DNA of 64,000 nucleotides from RHKX01 sp963820055. GTDB taxonomy: Bacteria; Actinomycetota; Thermoleophilia; Solirubrobacterales; 70-9. The stretch is from contig CAWFYJ010000005.1 of NCBI GenBank assembly GCA_963820055.1, positions 434,001 to 498,000 of the forward strand. Reading direction: 5' to 3'. Under the pieces are notes generated by a model. That model saw only the letters and a program-made list of their open reading frames with translations. It made no database searches and had not been told where the DNA came from. Of this stretch, positions 18,933 to 27,166 are shown piece by piece. A program made the translations under genes and the position numbers. Position 1 is the first letter of the stretch. Each line of letters begins with the position of its first letter.

Positions 18933-20405
18933 TTGCGCCGTAATGTCCTCGTCTCTTCCCTGCTCGCCTGCGCGCTCGCGGCCGGCCTCGTCTCGACCGC
19001 CCAGGCTCAGTCGGCGCCCGCCGTTTCGCCCGCTGCCGCGGTCCAGGCCCTCCACAACGCCGAGGACGCGCTGAACGGCGGACCGACCCCGCTTTCGGCC
19101 GGCGCCGCCGCCGGCAACCGCGACGCGACGGTCGCCCTGCGCGACCTCGCCGTGGCGCTTCCGTCCCTACAGGGGGCCGACCGCGCCGCCGCCAAGGCGC
19201 TGCTCGCACGGCCGTCTGACAAGAACGACCGCAACTACTTCGGCAAGGAGGCCGCCGCGTCTCCGATCTGCGACGCCCAGTTCTGCGTCCATTGGACCGA
19301 CAAGGGCAAGAACGCCCCAGTCAACGGCACCTTCCTCAACAACATCCTCAACGCGATGGCCCTGAGCTACAGCCGCGAGAACGTCGACCTCGGCTGGAAG
19401 AAGGCCAAGTCGGACGGCAAGCTCGGCTCACGCAACGGCAAGGGCAAGGACGGCCAGGTCGATGTCTACGTCGAGGACCTCGGCAAGAACCTCTACGGCT
19501 ACGCGTCGCCTGACGGCGGCCAGCGCGGCATGAAGCGGTACGCCTACCTCGTGCTCGACAACAACTACGTCGGCTTCCCGACCCCGCCGACGGAGTCGAT
19601 GCAGGTCACGGTCGCCCACGAGTACAACCACATCCTCCAGTTCAACTACGACGTCTACGAGGACGTCTGGCTGTTCGAGGACACGGCGACATGGGCCGAG
19701 GAGCAGGTCTACCCGGGTATCAACGACTACCTGAACTACATCCCGGCGTTCTCGGCCAAGCCCGACATCCCGATGACCGGCAGCAGCATCAAGATCTACT
19801 CCGAGGCCATCTGGAACCACTGGCTCAGCTACAAGTACGGCAATGACCTGATCCGGAGGGTCTGGGAGGTCTCGCCGTCGCAGAAGCATTTCGCCGTCGC
19901 CTCCTACGACAAGGCGATCCGCGAGCAGGACAACACGACCTCGTTCGGTGAGGAGCTCGGGAACTTCTTCGCCGACACGGCCGAGTTCAAGTCGAGCCTC
20001 GCGTTCCCCGACAACGACCAGTATCCGGACGTGAAGCGGTTCGGAAAGGTTCGCTCGAGCGTCACGAAGACGAAGCTCGACAACACCTCGTTCCGCCTCT
20101 ACGACGTGACGCCGACGATGGCGCCGGAGGTCAGCGTCCAGGTCAAGGCCGAGAAGGGCACGCAGAGCACGGTCGCGCTCGTCGGCCGCCAGGGCGGCGA
20201 GCCCGGCGTCGTCTACAGCGACGTCAAGTACCTGAGGAAGGGCGGCAAGACCACGGTCACGCTCGACAACCCGGGGACGTTCTCGCGGATCACGGCGGTC
20301 GTCGCCAACGTCGACGGCACCAGCAGGCGCCGCAACAAGCGCGGCAAGCGGATCTACAGCTCCGACGGCTCCAGCTACAAGATCAGCCTCGCCGGCGGCG
20401 GCTGA
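18933..20405 (+). CDS. Secreted zinc metallopeptidase (gluzincin-like, HEYNH motif)
   Basis: Predicted exported protease of 490 residues. A Sec signal peptide is at the N-terminus (RRNVLVSSLLACALAAGL, cleavage near AQA-Q). The zinc site is VAHEYNHILQF near residue 230, with FEDTATWAEE about 25 residues later supplying the probable third ligand Glu, an arrangement seen in the MXAN_6640-type putative metalloproteases. A C-terminal beta-rich domain of ~120 residues follows. TTG at 18933 is chosen because AAGGA lies 9 nt upstream and it places the basic n-region directly at the start; the longer GTG frame at 18900 would spoil the signal peptide. Substrate is unknown. Confidence 0.75.
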   Translation: MRRNVLVSSLLACALAAGLVSTAQAQSAPAVSPAAAVQALHNAEDALNGGPTPLSAGAAAGNRDATVALRDLAVALPSLQGADRAAAKALLARPSDKNDRNYFGKEAAASPICDAQFCVHWTDKGKNAPVNGTFLNNILNAMALSYSRENVDLGWKKAKSDGKLGSRNGKGKDGQVDVYVEDLGKNLYGYASPDGGQRGMKRYAYLVLDNNYVGFPTPPTESMQVTVAHEYNHILQFNYDVYEDVWLFEDTATWAEEQVYPGINDYLNYIPAFSAKPDIPMTGSSIKIYSEAIWNHWLSYKYGNDLIRRVWEVSPSQKHFAVASYDKAIREQDNTTSFGEELGNFFADTAEFKSSLAFPDNDQYPDVKRFGKVRSSVTKTKLDNTSFRLYDVTPTMAPEVSVQVKAEKGTQSTVALVGRQGGEPGVVYSDVKYLRKGGKTTVTLDNPGTFSRITAVVANVDGTSRRRNKRGKRIYSSDGSSYKISLAGGG

Positions 20406-20430
20406 TCGACCGGGTGAAGGTCGCCTCGGC

Positions 20431-22686
20431 TCAGGCCGGGGCGACCGCAACCGGGATGCCGTTGAGCACGGCGTTCCCGGAGAGCGCATCGGTGAGGTTC
20501 TCGTCGGCGAGCAGGTTCGAGTTGACGCCCGCGTTCTCGGCGGCGACCGACATCCGCGCGCCGTCCGCGTCGTGACCCCATCCGTGTGGGATCGAGACGA
20601 CGCCCTGCATTATCGAGTCGGTCACCTCGACCGGGACGACGACGCTGCCGGCCCGTGAGCTGACGGCGGCCGCGCCGCCCTCGGTGAGCCCGAGGCGCTC
20701 GGCGTCGGCGGGATTCACCTGCATCGTGCACCGGTCCTTGCCGCGGACGAGATGCGGCAGGTTGTGCATCCAGGAGTTGTTCGAGCGGAGATCGCGGCGG
20801 CCGATCAGGACGAGCTCCTCGGGTGAGCGCTCGAGTGAAGCCGAGAGGCGGTCGAGGTCGGCCACGAAGGCCGGCGGGCAGAGCTCGATCTTGCCGCTGG
20901 CGGTCCTCAGCACCTCGGGAAGGCGGGGCTGCAGCGGCCCGAGGTCGATCCCGTGCGGGTTCTCCTCGAGGAGGTCAAGCGACAGTGCGGTGCCGTTGCC
21001 TCGGCCCGGCCGATCGGCGAGCCCGGCGCCGTAGGGCCCGCAGCGGAGCATCAGGTCGAGGACCCGCTCGGGGCCACGCCGGCCGTTCAGGGCGGCGAGC
21101 ACGTCGGCCGGCTCCATGCCCTCCGCCGGCGAGCCCTCGGTCACGGTCTCGCGGCGCGCCACCTCGAGGGCGACCATGTCGTCGAGGGCGTCGACGTCGG
21201 CATCGGGGCCGGCACCCGCCGCGAGCGCGGCGAGGCGGAGCATCGTGCGCCACTCCGGCTCGATCTCCGGATTCGGGGGCAGGATCGGCGGCGTGAAGTT
21301 GGCGATGTTGCGGACCGACAGCTGGTAGAAGGCCAGGTCGTAGTGCGGCCGCTCGAGAGGGGAGAGGACCGGCAGCACGACGTCGGCTCGCGAGCTCGTC
21401 TCGTTGAGGTAGCAGTCGATCGAGACCAGCAGGTCGAGCTGTTCGAAGGCGGCGCCGAGGCGGCCGACGTTCGGCGTCGAGACGAGCGGGTTGCCGGCGA
21501 CGGTGATCAATGCCCTGATCCGGCCCTCGCCGGGCTCGGTGATCTCATCGGCGAGACCGGAGACGGGCACCTCGCCGAACGCCTCGGGAAGTCCGCGGAC
21601 GCGCGTCGTCCAGCGGCCCATCTCGAAGCCGCGGCCGCGGCCGGCGGCGCCGTTGGCGTTGCTCTGGCCGGCGGCCGCGAGCGGGAACATGACACCCCCG
21701 GGCCGGTCGAAGTTGCCGGTGAGGATGTTGATCACGTCGACGAACCAGCTTGCGAGCGTGCCGAACTCCTGCGTGGTCGTCCCGATTCGGGCGTAGACGG
21801 CGGCGCTCGGAGCAGCGGCGAGCTCGCGGGCGATCCTGCGGATGTCGCCGGCGTCGATCCCGCAGGCGCCGGCGACCGTCTCCGGGGCGAACGGGGAGAC
21901 GGCTTCGGCGACCTCTTCGTAGCCGGTGAGGTGGTCGGCGACGGAACCGGGGTCGGCGAGGCCCTCGTCAACGAGCGTGTGAACGATCCCGGCGAGGAAG
22001 TGGGCGTCGCGTCCGGGCCGGATCGGGTGGTGCTCGTCGGCGACCTCGGCCGTCCGCGTCCGGCGCGGGTCGACCACGACGACCTTGCCGCCGCGATCGC
22101 GGATCGCCCGCAGCTTGCCGCGCATGTCGGGCGCGGTCATCAGCGAGCCGTTCGAGGCGAGTGGATTCGCCCCGAGGATCAGCATGTAATCGGTGTTGTC
22201 GACGTCGGGGATCGGGATCGACAGTCCCGTCCCGAACATCGAGGCGCAGGCGATCTGCTTGGGGAGCTGATCGACGCTGGTCGCGCTGAAGATGTTGCGG
22301 GTGCCGAGCGACTTGGCGAGCGCCCGCAGATAGATCAGCCCGTCGAGGGTGTGGGCGTTGGGGTTGCCGAGGTAGACGGCCGTGGCATTGCGATCGCCCG
22401 CTTCGCGGATCGGCGTCAGCTTCTCGTCGATCGCCGCGAACGCTTCGTCCCAGCTCGCCGGGACGAGCTCGCCGTCACGGCGAACGAGTGGGGTTGCGAT
22501 CCGGTCGGGGTCGGAGTGGAGCTCGCCGATGCTCGCGCCCTTGGGGCAGATGAAACCGGCGCTGAAGACGTCCTCGGAGTCGCCACGGACCTTGACGACG
22601 GCATCGCCCTCGATCTCGATGGCCAGTCCGCACGTCGCCTCGCAGAGCGGGCAGGTCGCGAACCGGGTGACGCTCTCCTCCGTCAT
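20431..22686 (-). CDS. Molybdopterin-dependent oxidoreductase (formate dehydrogenase/nitrate reductase-like catalytic subunit)
   Basis: A 751-residue DMSO-reductase-family enzyme. The N-terminal [4Fe-4S] motif is C-x2-C-x3-C-x27-C (CPLCEATC ... CPKG), followed by the molybdopterin domains (GANPLASNGSL, VVVDPRRTRTAEVADEH, GNPLVSTPNVG) and the C-terminal MoCo-binding domain (RSNNSWMHNLP, VSIPHGWGHD). No Tat signal is present, so it is probably cytoplasmic. No partner Fe-S or membrane subunit and no MoCo gene is adjacent. The electron donor or acceptor cannot be assigned. The residue coordinating Mo is not obvious by eye. Confidence 0.85.
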   Translation of the reverse strand: MTEESVTRFATCPLCEATCGLAIEIEGDAVVKVRGDSEDVFSAGFICPKGASIGELHSDPDRIATPLVRRDGELVPASWDEAFAAIDEKLTPIREAGDRNATAVYLGNPNAHTLDGLIYLRALAKSLGTRNIFSATSVDQLPKQIACASMFGTGLSIPIPDVDNTDYMLILGANPLASNGSLMTAPDMRGKLRAIRDRGGKVVVVDPRRTRTAEVADEHHPIRPGRDAHFLAGIVHTLVDEGLADPGSVADHLTGYEEVAEAVSPFAPETVAGACGIDAGDIRRIARELAAAPSAAVYARIGTTTQEFGTLASWFVDVINILTGNFDRPGGVMFPLAAAGQSNANGAAGRGRGFEMGRWTTRVRGLPEAFGEVPVSGLADEITEPGEGRIRALITVAGNPLVSTPNVGRLGAAFEQLDLLVSIDCYLNETSSRADVVLPVLSPLERPHYDLAFYQLSVRNIANFTPPILPPNPEIEPEWRTMLRLAALAAGAGPDADVDALDDMVALEVARRETVTEGSPAEGMEPADVLAALNGRRGPERVLDLMLRCGPYGAGLADRPGRGNGTALSLDLLEENPHGIDLGPLQPRLPEVLRTASGKIELCPPAFVADLDRLSASLERSPEELVLIGRRDLRSNNSWMHNLPHLVRGKDRCTMQVNPADAERLGLTEGGAAAVSSRAGSVVVPVEVTDSIMQGVVSIPHGWGHDADGARMSVAAENAGVNSNLLADENLTDALSGNAVLNGIPVAVAPA

Positions 22687-22722
22687 CGCGAACCGATCTT
22701 CGCAGATGCGGGTCGTGCGGCC

Positions 22723-23430
22723 CTAGGAGCGGCGGCGGCTGACGTTGGTGACGATGACGGCGAGGACCGTGACGAGGTAGATCTGGCCGATCAGGGCCTC
22801 GGTGACCGCCATCGCGCGCCCGACGTCGGAGGCGGCGGTCAGGTCGCCGTAGCCGACGGTTGTGAGCGTCGCCAGGCTGAAGTAGAGGAAGTCGTTGCTC
22901 GTGCCGACCTTCGCCCCCTCGACGAAGAACGGCGTGTTGCTGATGTCCTCGACCGCCCCGAACAGGACCGCGAACGCGAGGCCGAGGAGGAGGTAGAGCG
23001 AGAGGCCGCAGTAGATCGTCTGGATCGTCACCCGCTTGTCCTCGCGGAGCTCGCGGACGACGCCGGCGACGATCGCCAGCGGGGTCAGAAGGATCAGCAC
23101 GAGGGTCAGGATCCGGGGTGCCGTCGGGGCGATGTCGTTGATCCCGAACAGGGCGACGCCGACGATGACCGCCAGCGCCGTCAGCACCAGGGCCGTCAAG
23201 CGGACGATGTGGTGGTGGAACCCCGCCGCGCGCAGGGCGAGGACGATGACAGCGCTCTGCAGGACGATCGCGATGAAGCGGCTGAGGTCGCCGCCCGGGG
23301 CCGCGAGCTGGAAAACCATCGCGACGACGATCGCCGCGAAGACGACGCCGAAATTCCGGCGCGGCTCGGTCAGCTGAAAGGCGTCCGGGAGACCGTGGGC
23401 GGCCGCCGGCTTCCGCGCGGCCGGGCTCAT
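22723..23430 (-). CDS. Two-pore-helix type potassium channel (Ion_trans_2)
   Basis: Membrane protein of 235 residues with about five hydrophobic helices. A pore loop before the last helix has the selectivity filter TLTTVGYGDLTAAS, diagnostic of K+ channels. There is no cytoplasmic RCK/TrkA_N domain, so gating is not of the RCK type. The ATG at 23430 overlaps the stop of the upstream amidase gene by 4 nt (ATGA), so the two are translationally coupled. Ion selectivity follows from the TVGYGD filter; physiological role is unknown. Confidence 0.85.
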   Translation of the reverse strand: MSPAARKPAAAHGLPDAFQLTEPRRNFGVVFAAIVVAMVFQLAAPGGDLSRFIAIVLQSAVIVLALRAAGFHHHIVRLTALVLTALAVIVGVALFGINDIAPTAPRILTLVLILLTPLAIVAGVVRELREDKRVTIQTIYCGLSLYLLLGLAFAVLFGAVEDISNTPFFVEGAKVGTSNDFLYFSLATLTTVGYGDLTAASDVGRAMAVTEALIGQIYLVTVLAVIVTNVSRRRS

Positions 23431-24137
23431 CGGTGCTTGTGGATCACCTTCGTGACCAGCTTCCGGTACTTGCGGACGTCGCCGCCGAGCCAGTCGGAGT
23501 GGTCGTTCTTCCAGCCCTCGAGGTCCTTGAAGTGGGGGGAGCCGTTGGCCATCGCGTGCCCGATCACGTCCTTCATGCCGATCCCGTACTTCTGCTTGAT
23601 CCAGGCCGTCAGCTTCGTCGCCGAGCGGATCTGCTTCTTGCGGTCGAGGATCGCGCGATCGCTGCCGTGCTTGGACGAACTGGCCTCCTGGACCATCTCG
23701 ATGCCGACGGCGGTGTGGTTGAGCCCGATCGTGTGCCGGCAGCGAACGTAGATCCGCGTGAGCTGGTGGATCGTCCCGTCCTTGTCGACGACGAACTGCG
23801 AGCAGACTCCGGGCTTCTCGCCGAGCGACGGCGTGTTGGCCGCGAACGCGTTGAAGACGGGCCCGTAGGTCGAGGTGGCCGTGTAGTGGAGGACGATGAC
23901 CTTGGGATCCTTCAGACGCCACGTGCGCTTGCCGTAATGGCGGTGCGAGTAGTTCGCCATCTGCCGCTTGCGGTCCTTCCCGAACGGGATCGGATCCCAG
24001 TCGATCTTCGGCTTCGGGACGCCCGCCTTCGCGGCTGGGGCAGGGGCCGACGGGGCGGCCGGCGCGACGCCGGCGAGGGCGATCGCGAGGGCGGCAGCGC
24101 ATGCGATCGCGGTCAGGGTCATTGCGGTCCTGAGCAT
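23427..24137 (-). CDS. Secreted N-acetylmuramoyl-L-alanine amidase-like (Amidase_2/PGRP fold)
   Basis: Exported peptidoglycan amidase candidate of 236 residues. A Sec signal peptide is at residues ~1-28 (MTLTAIACAAALAIALAGVA). The amidase fold shows VIVLHYTATSTYGPVFNAF (first zinc His), CSQFVVDKDGTIHQLT, CRHTIGLNHTAVGIEMVQ (second His and Glu region) and VIGHAMANGSPHFKDLE near the end (third ligand region). ATG at 24137 is chosen because the signal peptide begins there and TAACCT lies 7 nt upstream. It is followed without a gap by the K+ channel gene. Confidence 0.82.
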   Translation of the reverse strand: MLRTAMTLTAIACAAALAIALAGVAPAAPSAPAPAAKAGVPKPKIDWDPIPFGKDRKRQMANYSHRHYGKRTWRLKDPKVIVLHYTATSTYGPVFNAFAANTPSLGEKPGVCSQFVVDKDGTIHQLTRIYVRCRHTIGLNHTAVGIEMVQEASSSKHGSDRAILDRKKQIRSATKLTAWIKQKYGIGMKDVIGHAMANGSPHFKDLEGWKNDHSDWLGGDVRKYRKLVTKVIHKHR

Positions 24138-24144
24138 GGAGCCG

Positions 24145-24150
24145 AGGTTA
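24145..24150 (-). promoter_or_regulatory. -10 box, leaderless, of the amidase/K+ channel operon
   Basis: TAACCT on the minus strand ends 7 nt before the ATG at 24137. Confidence 0.5.
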
Positions 24151-24241
24151 CGGAACCGTTCCCGGCTAGGTTTCAGCCGTCGTGGAGGTGCATGAGACCG
24201 ATCGAGGGTGTCCGCCGACGCCTGTCCGCAGGCCCTGAGCC

Positions 24242-25423
24242 GTGGTCGAGGTCGATACCGCATCCTTCCTCGCCGTCGGCGCCACCGCTGCGCTCGCGGC
24301 CACGCTCGTCACTTTCGGCGGGCGCTGGATCTTCGTCCCGGTGGTGGTCCTCGAGCTGATCTTCGGGATCATCATCGGTCCCGACGTCCTCGGCATCGCC
24401 CAGGCGGACCAGTTCATCCTCTTCTTCTCGAACCTCGGCCTCGGCATGCTGTTCTTCTTCGCCGGCTACGAGATCGACTTCGAGCGGATCCGTGGCCAGC
24501 CGCTGAAGCTGGCGATCATCGGCTGGCTCATATCGCTGGCGCTCGCCTACACGATCGGCGGCTTGCTGGCACTCGCGGGCATCGTCCTGTCGTTGCTCTT
24601 CACCGGCTCGGCGATGGCGACCACCGCGATCGGCACCCTGATCCCGATCCTCGACGACGCCGGCGAGCTGAAGACGCGGTTCGGCACCTACCTGCTCGCC
24701 GCCGGCGCGGTCGGAGAGTTCGGCCCGATCCTGCTGATCACGTTCCTGTTCTCCGCCGACAGCCCGCTGACGAGCGGCGCGGTCCTGATGCTGTTCATCA
24801 TCGTCGCCGTCTTCGCGGCGGTTTTCGCGGTTCGCTTCGTCGGGATCGGCTGGGAGCAGATCGAGGGCGCGATGGAGACGAGCTCGCAGCTTCCCGTCCG
24901 GATCTCGGTCGTGCTCGTCTTCGCGCTCGCATACCTGGCATCGGACCTCGGGCTCGACCTGCTCTTGGGCGGGTTCGTGGCCGGCATCATCACCCGGCTC
25001 GCCCTGAAGGGGCGGGAGGTTGCGATCTTCGAGTCGAAGCTGAGCGCCGTCGGTTACGGCTTCCTGATCCCGTTCTTCTTCGTCGTCAGCGGCGTCAACT
25101 TCGACATGAGCGCGCTGATCGACGACCCGCAGCGCGCGGTCCTGGTTCCGATCTTCTTCCTGCTGTTCCTGATCGTCCGCGGCCTGCCGGCGATGCTGCT
25201 CTACCGCAGGGTGCTCGATCTCCGGGACCGGGTGGCCCTTGCGTTCTTCAGCGCCACGGAACTGCCGCTCGTCGTCGCGATCACGACGATCGCTGTAGCC
25301 GAGGGCCATATGAAGACGACGACGTCGGCGGCGCTCGTTGGTGCAGCGGTGCTCTCGACCGCCGTCTACCCGTTGCTCGGCCTTCGCCAGCGCGGCTCGA
25401 AGCAGGACCCGGCCGGAGCCTGA
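24242..25423 (+). CDS. Cation:proton antiporter (CPA2/KefB-like membrane domain)
   Basis: A 393-residue polytopic protein with 11-12 hydrophobic helices, matching the Na+/H+ exchanger fold: LGLGMLFFFAGYEIDFERI (helix 3-4 region), FTGSAMATTAIGTLIPIL (unwound helix 4 region) and AGAVGEFGPILLITFLF with an acidic residue in the helix 5 position. There is no C-terminal TrkA/RCK domain, unlike full KefB/C. The start is GTG at 24242; no clear ribosome-binding site is seen. It is monocistronic. Transported cation, K+ or Na+, is not determinable. Confidence 0.85.
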   Translation: MVEVDTASFLAVGATAALAATLVTFGGRWIFVPVVVLELIFGIIIGPDVLGIAQADQFILFFSNLGLGMLFFFAGYEIDFERIRGQPLKLAIIGWLISLALAYTIGGLLALAGIVLSLLFTGSAMATTAIGTLIPILDDAGELKTRFGTYLLAAGAVGEFGPILLITFLFSADSPLTSGAVLMLFIIVAVFAAVFAVRFVGIGWEQIEGAMETSSQLPVRISVVLVFALAYLASDLGLDLLLGGFVAGIITRLALKGREVAIFESKLSAVGYGFLIPFFFVVSGVNFDMSALIDDPQRAVLVPIFFLLFLIVRGLPAMLLYRRVLDLRDRVALAFFSATELPLVVAITTIAVAEGHMKTTTSAALVGAAVLSTAVYPLLGLRQRGSKQDPAGA

Positions 25424-25453
25424 GCGGCCGGCCAGGCGGCGTTCAGCCGCCCA

Positions 25454-26896
25454 TCAGGACTTCGCGGTGGTCCGGGCCGGCTCCGGCGGGGCCGAGCCGT
25501 TGCCCGTCACCTTCGGCGCAAGGGCCGCGAGGTTCTCGAGCTCGTCGTTGAGGTCAGCGGCGAGTGCTCCGAGGCTCGGGATCCCCTCGTAGTCGCCGAT
25601 CAGGCCGAAGTTGATGCCGCCGTCGTAGCTCATGATCCCGACGCAGACGGCCTGCCGCTTGGCGAGCGGGACCATCGGGAAGATGTCACGGAGCTTGCGG
25701 CCGAGCACGTAGAGCGGGAACTGCGGCCCCGGGACGTTGGTGACGACGAGGTTGAAGAACCGCTGGCGCGACTGCAGCCGGGCCGCCTGCGAGACGATCG
25801 TCGGCGGCGCGAAGTCGGTCATCTCGGTCAGGAGGCTGGCGCCGACGGCCTGCTTGGAGTCCTTGAGGTTTCCCATCGAGCGGCGGACGATGCCGAGCCG
25901 CTCGATCGGGTCCTCGCACCACACCGGCAGCGGCGCCATCATCGCCGTCACCTGGTTGCCGAGGTCGCCGTGCTGGTCGGCGGTGCGGATGCTGACCGGG
26001 ACCATGGCCTTGAGCACGAGCTCGTCGGTGTCGTGGCCGAGCGAGCGCAGGTGGCGTCCAAGCGCTCCGGAGACGACGGTCAGGACGACGTCGTTGACGG
26101 TGCCTCCGTAGACGTCCTTGATCCGCCGCAGGTCGGCGAGGTCGGCGCGGACCCAGGCGAAGCGCCGGTGTGGGCCGATGTCGACGTTGAGCGGCGAGTC
26201 GGGAGCGGCGAGGCCCTTGCCGGCGATGGCGCCGGTCGCGCCGATCGCCTCGCGGACGGCTCCGAGCGCCTTCATCGGGCGGCGGAACAGGGCCCGGGCG
26301 CCGCGGATCACCTCGGCGGGCTGGGTGACGCGCTCGGTGACGGCGGCGCTGAGCAGCTCCAGTGAGCTCGGCTCGGGACGGGGAATCCACTCCGGGGGAT
26401 CGTCGGCGGTGGCGGGGTCGGCCTCGGCGTCGAAGAGGACCGTTGTTATGTCGACTCCGGAGACGCCGTCGACGAGGCAGTGGTGGCTCTTGCAGACGAT
26501 CGCGAACCGCTCCTCGCTGAGCCCGTCGACCATCCACAGCTCCCAGAGCGGCTTCGAGCGGTCAAGGCCCTGCGAGAAGGCACGGGCGGCGAAGGTTCGC
26601 AGCTGATCCTCGTCGCCGGGGGCGGGGAGGGCGGTGTGGCGCACGTGGTAGTCGAGGTTCAGGTGCGGGTCGTCTACCCAGACCGGCCGGCCCTGATCGA
26701 GCGGCACGAAGCGCAGCTTCTGGCGGAAGCGGGGGACGAGGTGGAGGCGCGAGCGCAGGTGTTCCTTGAAGTCCTCGAAGTCGGGGGCGGGCCCGTCGAA
26801 GATCATCGTCGAGGCGACGTGCATGTGGGCGCCGTCCCGCTCGAGGTGCAGGAAAGACGTATCGAGGCCGGTCAGGCGATCAAGGCTCATGAACAC
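25454..26896 (-). CDS. WS/DGAT bifunctional wax ester synthase/diacylglycerol acyltransferase
   Basis: Transfers acyl groups from acyl-CoA to fatty alcohols or diacylglycerol, making storage wax esters or triacylglycerol. The 480-residue protein starts with LDRLTGLDTSFLHLE and has the catalytic HHxxxDG motif as SHHCLVDGVSG near residue 145. The later NVPGPQFPLYVLGRK region is typical. The start is GTG at 26896, since GAGGTG lies 7 nt upstream; the ATG two codons later is 13 nt from it. Such enzymes are characteristic of lipid-storing actinobacteria. It is divergent from the riboswitch-controlled rlpA-like gene. Confidence 0.92.
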   Translation of the reverse strand: MFMSLDRLTGLDTSFLHLERDGAHMHVASTMIFDGPAPDFEDFKEHLRSRLHLVPRFRQKLRFVPLDQGRPVWVDDPHLNLDYHVRHTALPAPGDEDQLRTFAARAFSQGLDRSKPLWELWMVDGLSEERFAIVCKSHHCLVDGVSGVDITTVLFDAEADPATADDPPEWIPRPEPSSLELLSAAVTERVTQPAEVIRGARALFRRPMKALGAVREAIGATGAIAGKGLAAPDSPLNVDIGPHRRFAWVRADLADLRRIKDVYGGTVNDVVLTVVSGALGRHLRSLGHDTDELVLKAMVPVSIRTADQHGDLGNQVTAMMAPLPVWCEDPIERLGIVRRSMGNLKDSKQAVGASLLTEMTDFAPPTIVSQAARLQSRQRFFNLVVTNVPGPQFPLYVLGRKLRDIFPMVPLAKRQAVCVGIMSYDGGINFGLIGDYEGIPSLGALAADLNDELENLAALAPKVTGNGSAPPEPARTTAKS

Positions 26897-26995
26897 ATCT
26901 TTTCACCTCTGTAAAGACTGTGATCGGACCCACACACCTCCGTCGGGCTGCTCCGTACCGTGCCGCCGGACCAGATAGATCAATAAAGCAACTTG

Positions 26996-27160
26996 ACCGC
27001 TCAATCCAGCCCGGTAAGCCGGGCTGAGCGGGGGACCCACCAGTCGGCCTCGAGCCGGCACGGGGCGAATCGGGCCGTGATCGGCCCGTAGTCCGGATTT
27101 CGCAGAGACGCAATCCGCGGCGAGCCCGTCAGCTAACCCCGCCGGCGGCGAAAGCGAGGA
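26996..27160 (+). ncRNA. c-di-AMP riboswitch (ydaO/yuaA class) in the rlpA-like leader
   Basis: The 170-nt leader carries signature segments of this class in the right order. These are the P1-proximal stem-loop with AATCC and CCGGTAAGCCGG (27001-27023), GCGGGGGACCCA (27028-27039), GGGGCGAATC (27062-27071), a hairpin GGGCCGTGATCGGCCC (27072-27087), and near the end CGTCAGCTAACCCCGCCGG (27127-27145). A purine-rich segment with AGGA then leads to the start codon. The class typically precedes cell-wall hydrolase and RlpA/Rpf-type genes in actinobacteria and turns expression off when c-di-AMP is bound. I matched it by eye, without a covariance model. Confidence 0.82.
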
Positions 27161-27166
27161 TCGAAG

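Noticed and set aside
20953..23751. Long open frame on the plus strand (~930 codons) opposite the molybdopterin oxidoreductase and the channel
   Set aside because: Its translation is Arg/Asp/Gly-rich low-complexity text with no domain; it is a GC-rich antisense shadow of two clear genes.
24173..25309. Minus-strand frame opposite the antiporter
   Set aside because: Highly charged, repetitive Asp/Glu/Arg content and no motif, typical of antisense to a membrane-protein gene.
26991..27020. TTGACC as a -35 box for the rlpA-like gene
   Set aside because: The matching -10 would fall inside the conserved riboswitch stem, so this is better explained as part of the aptamer.
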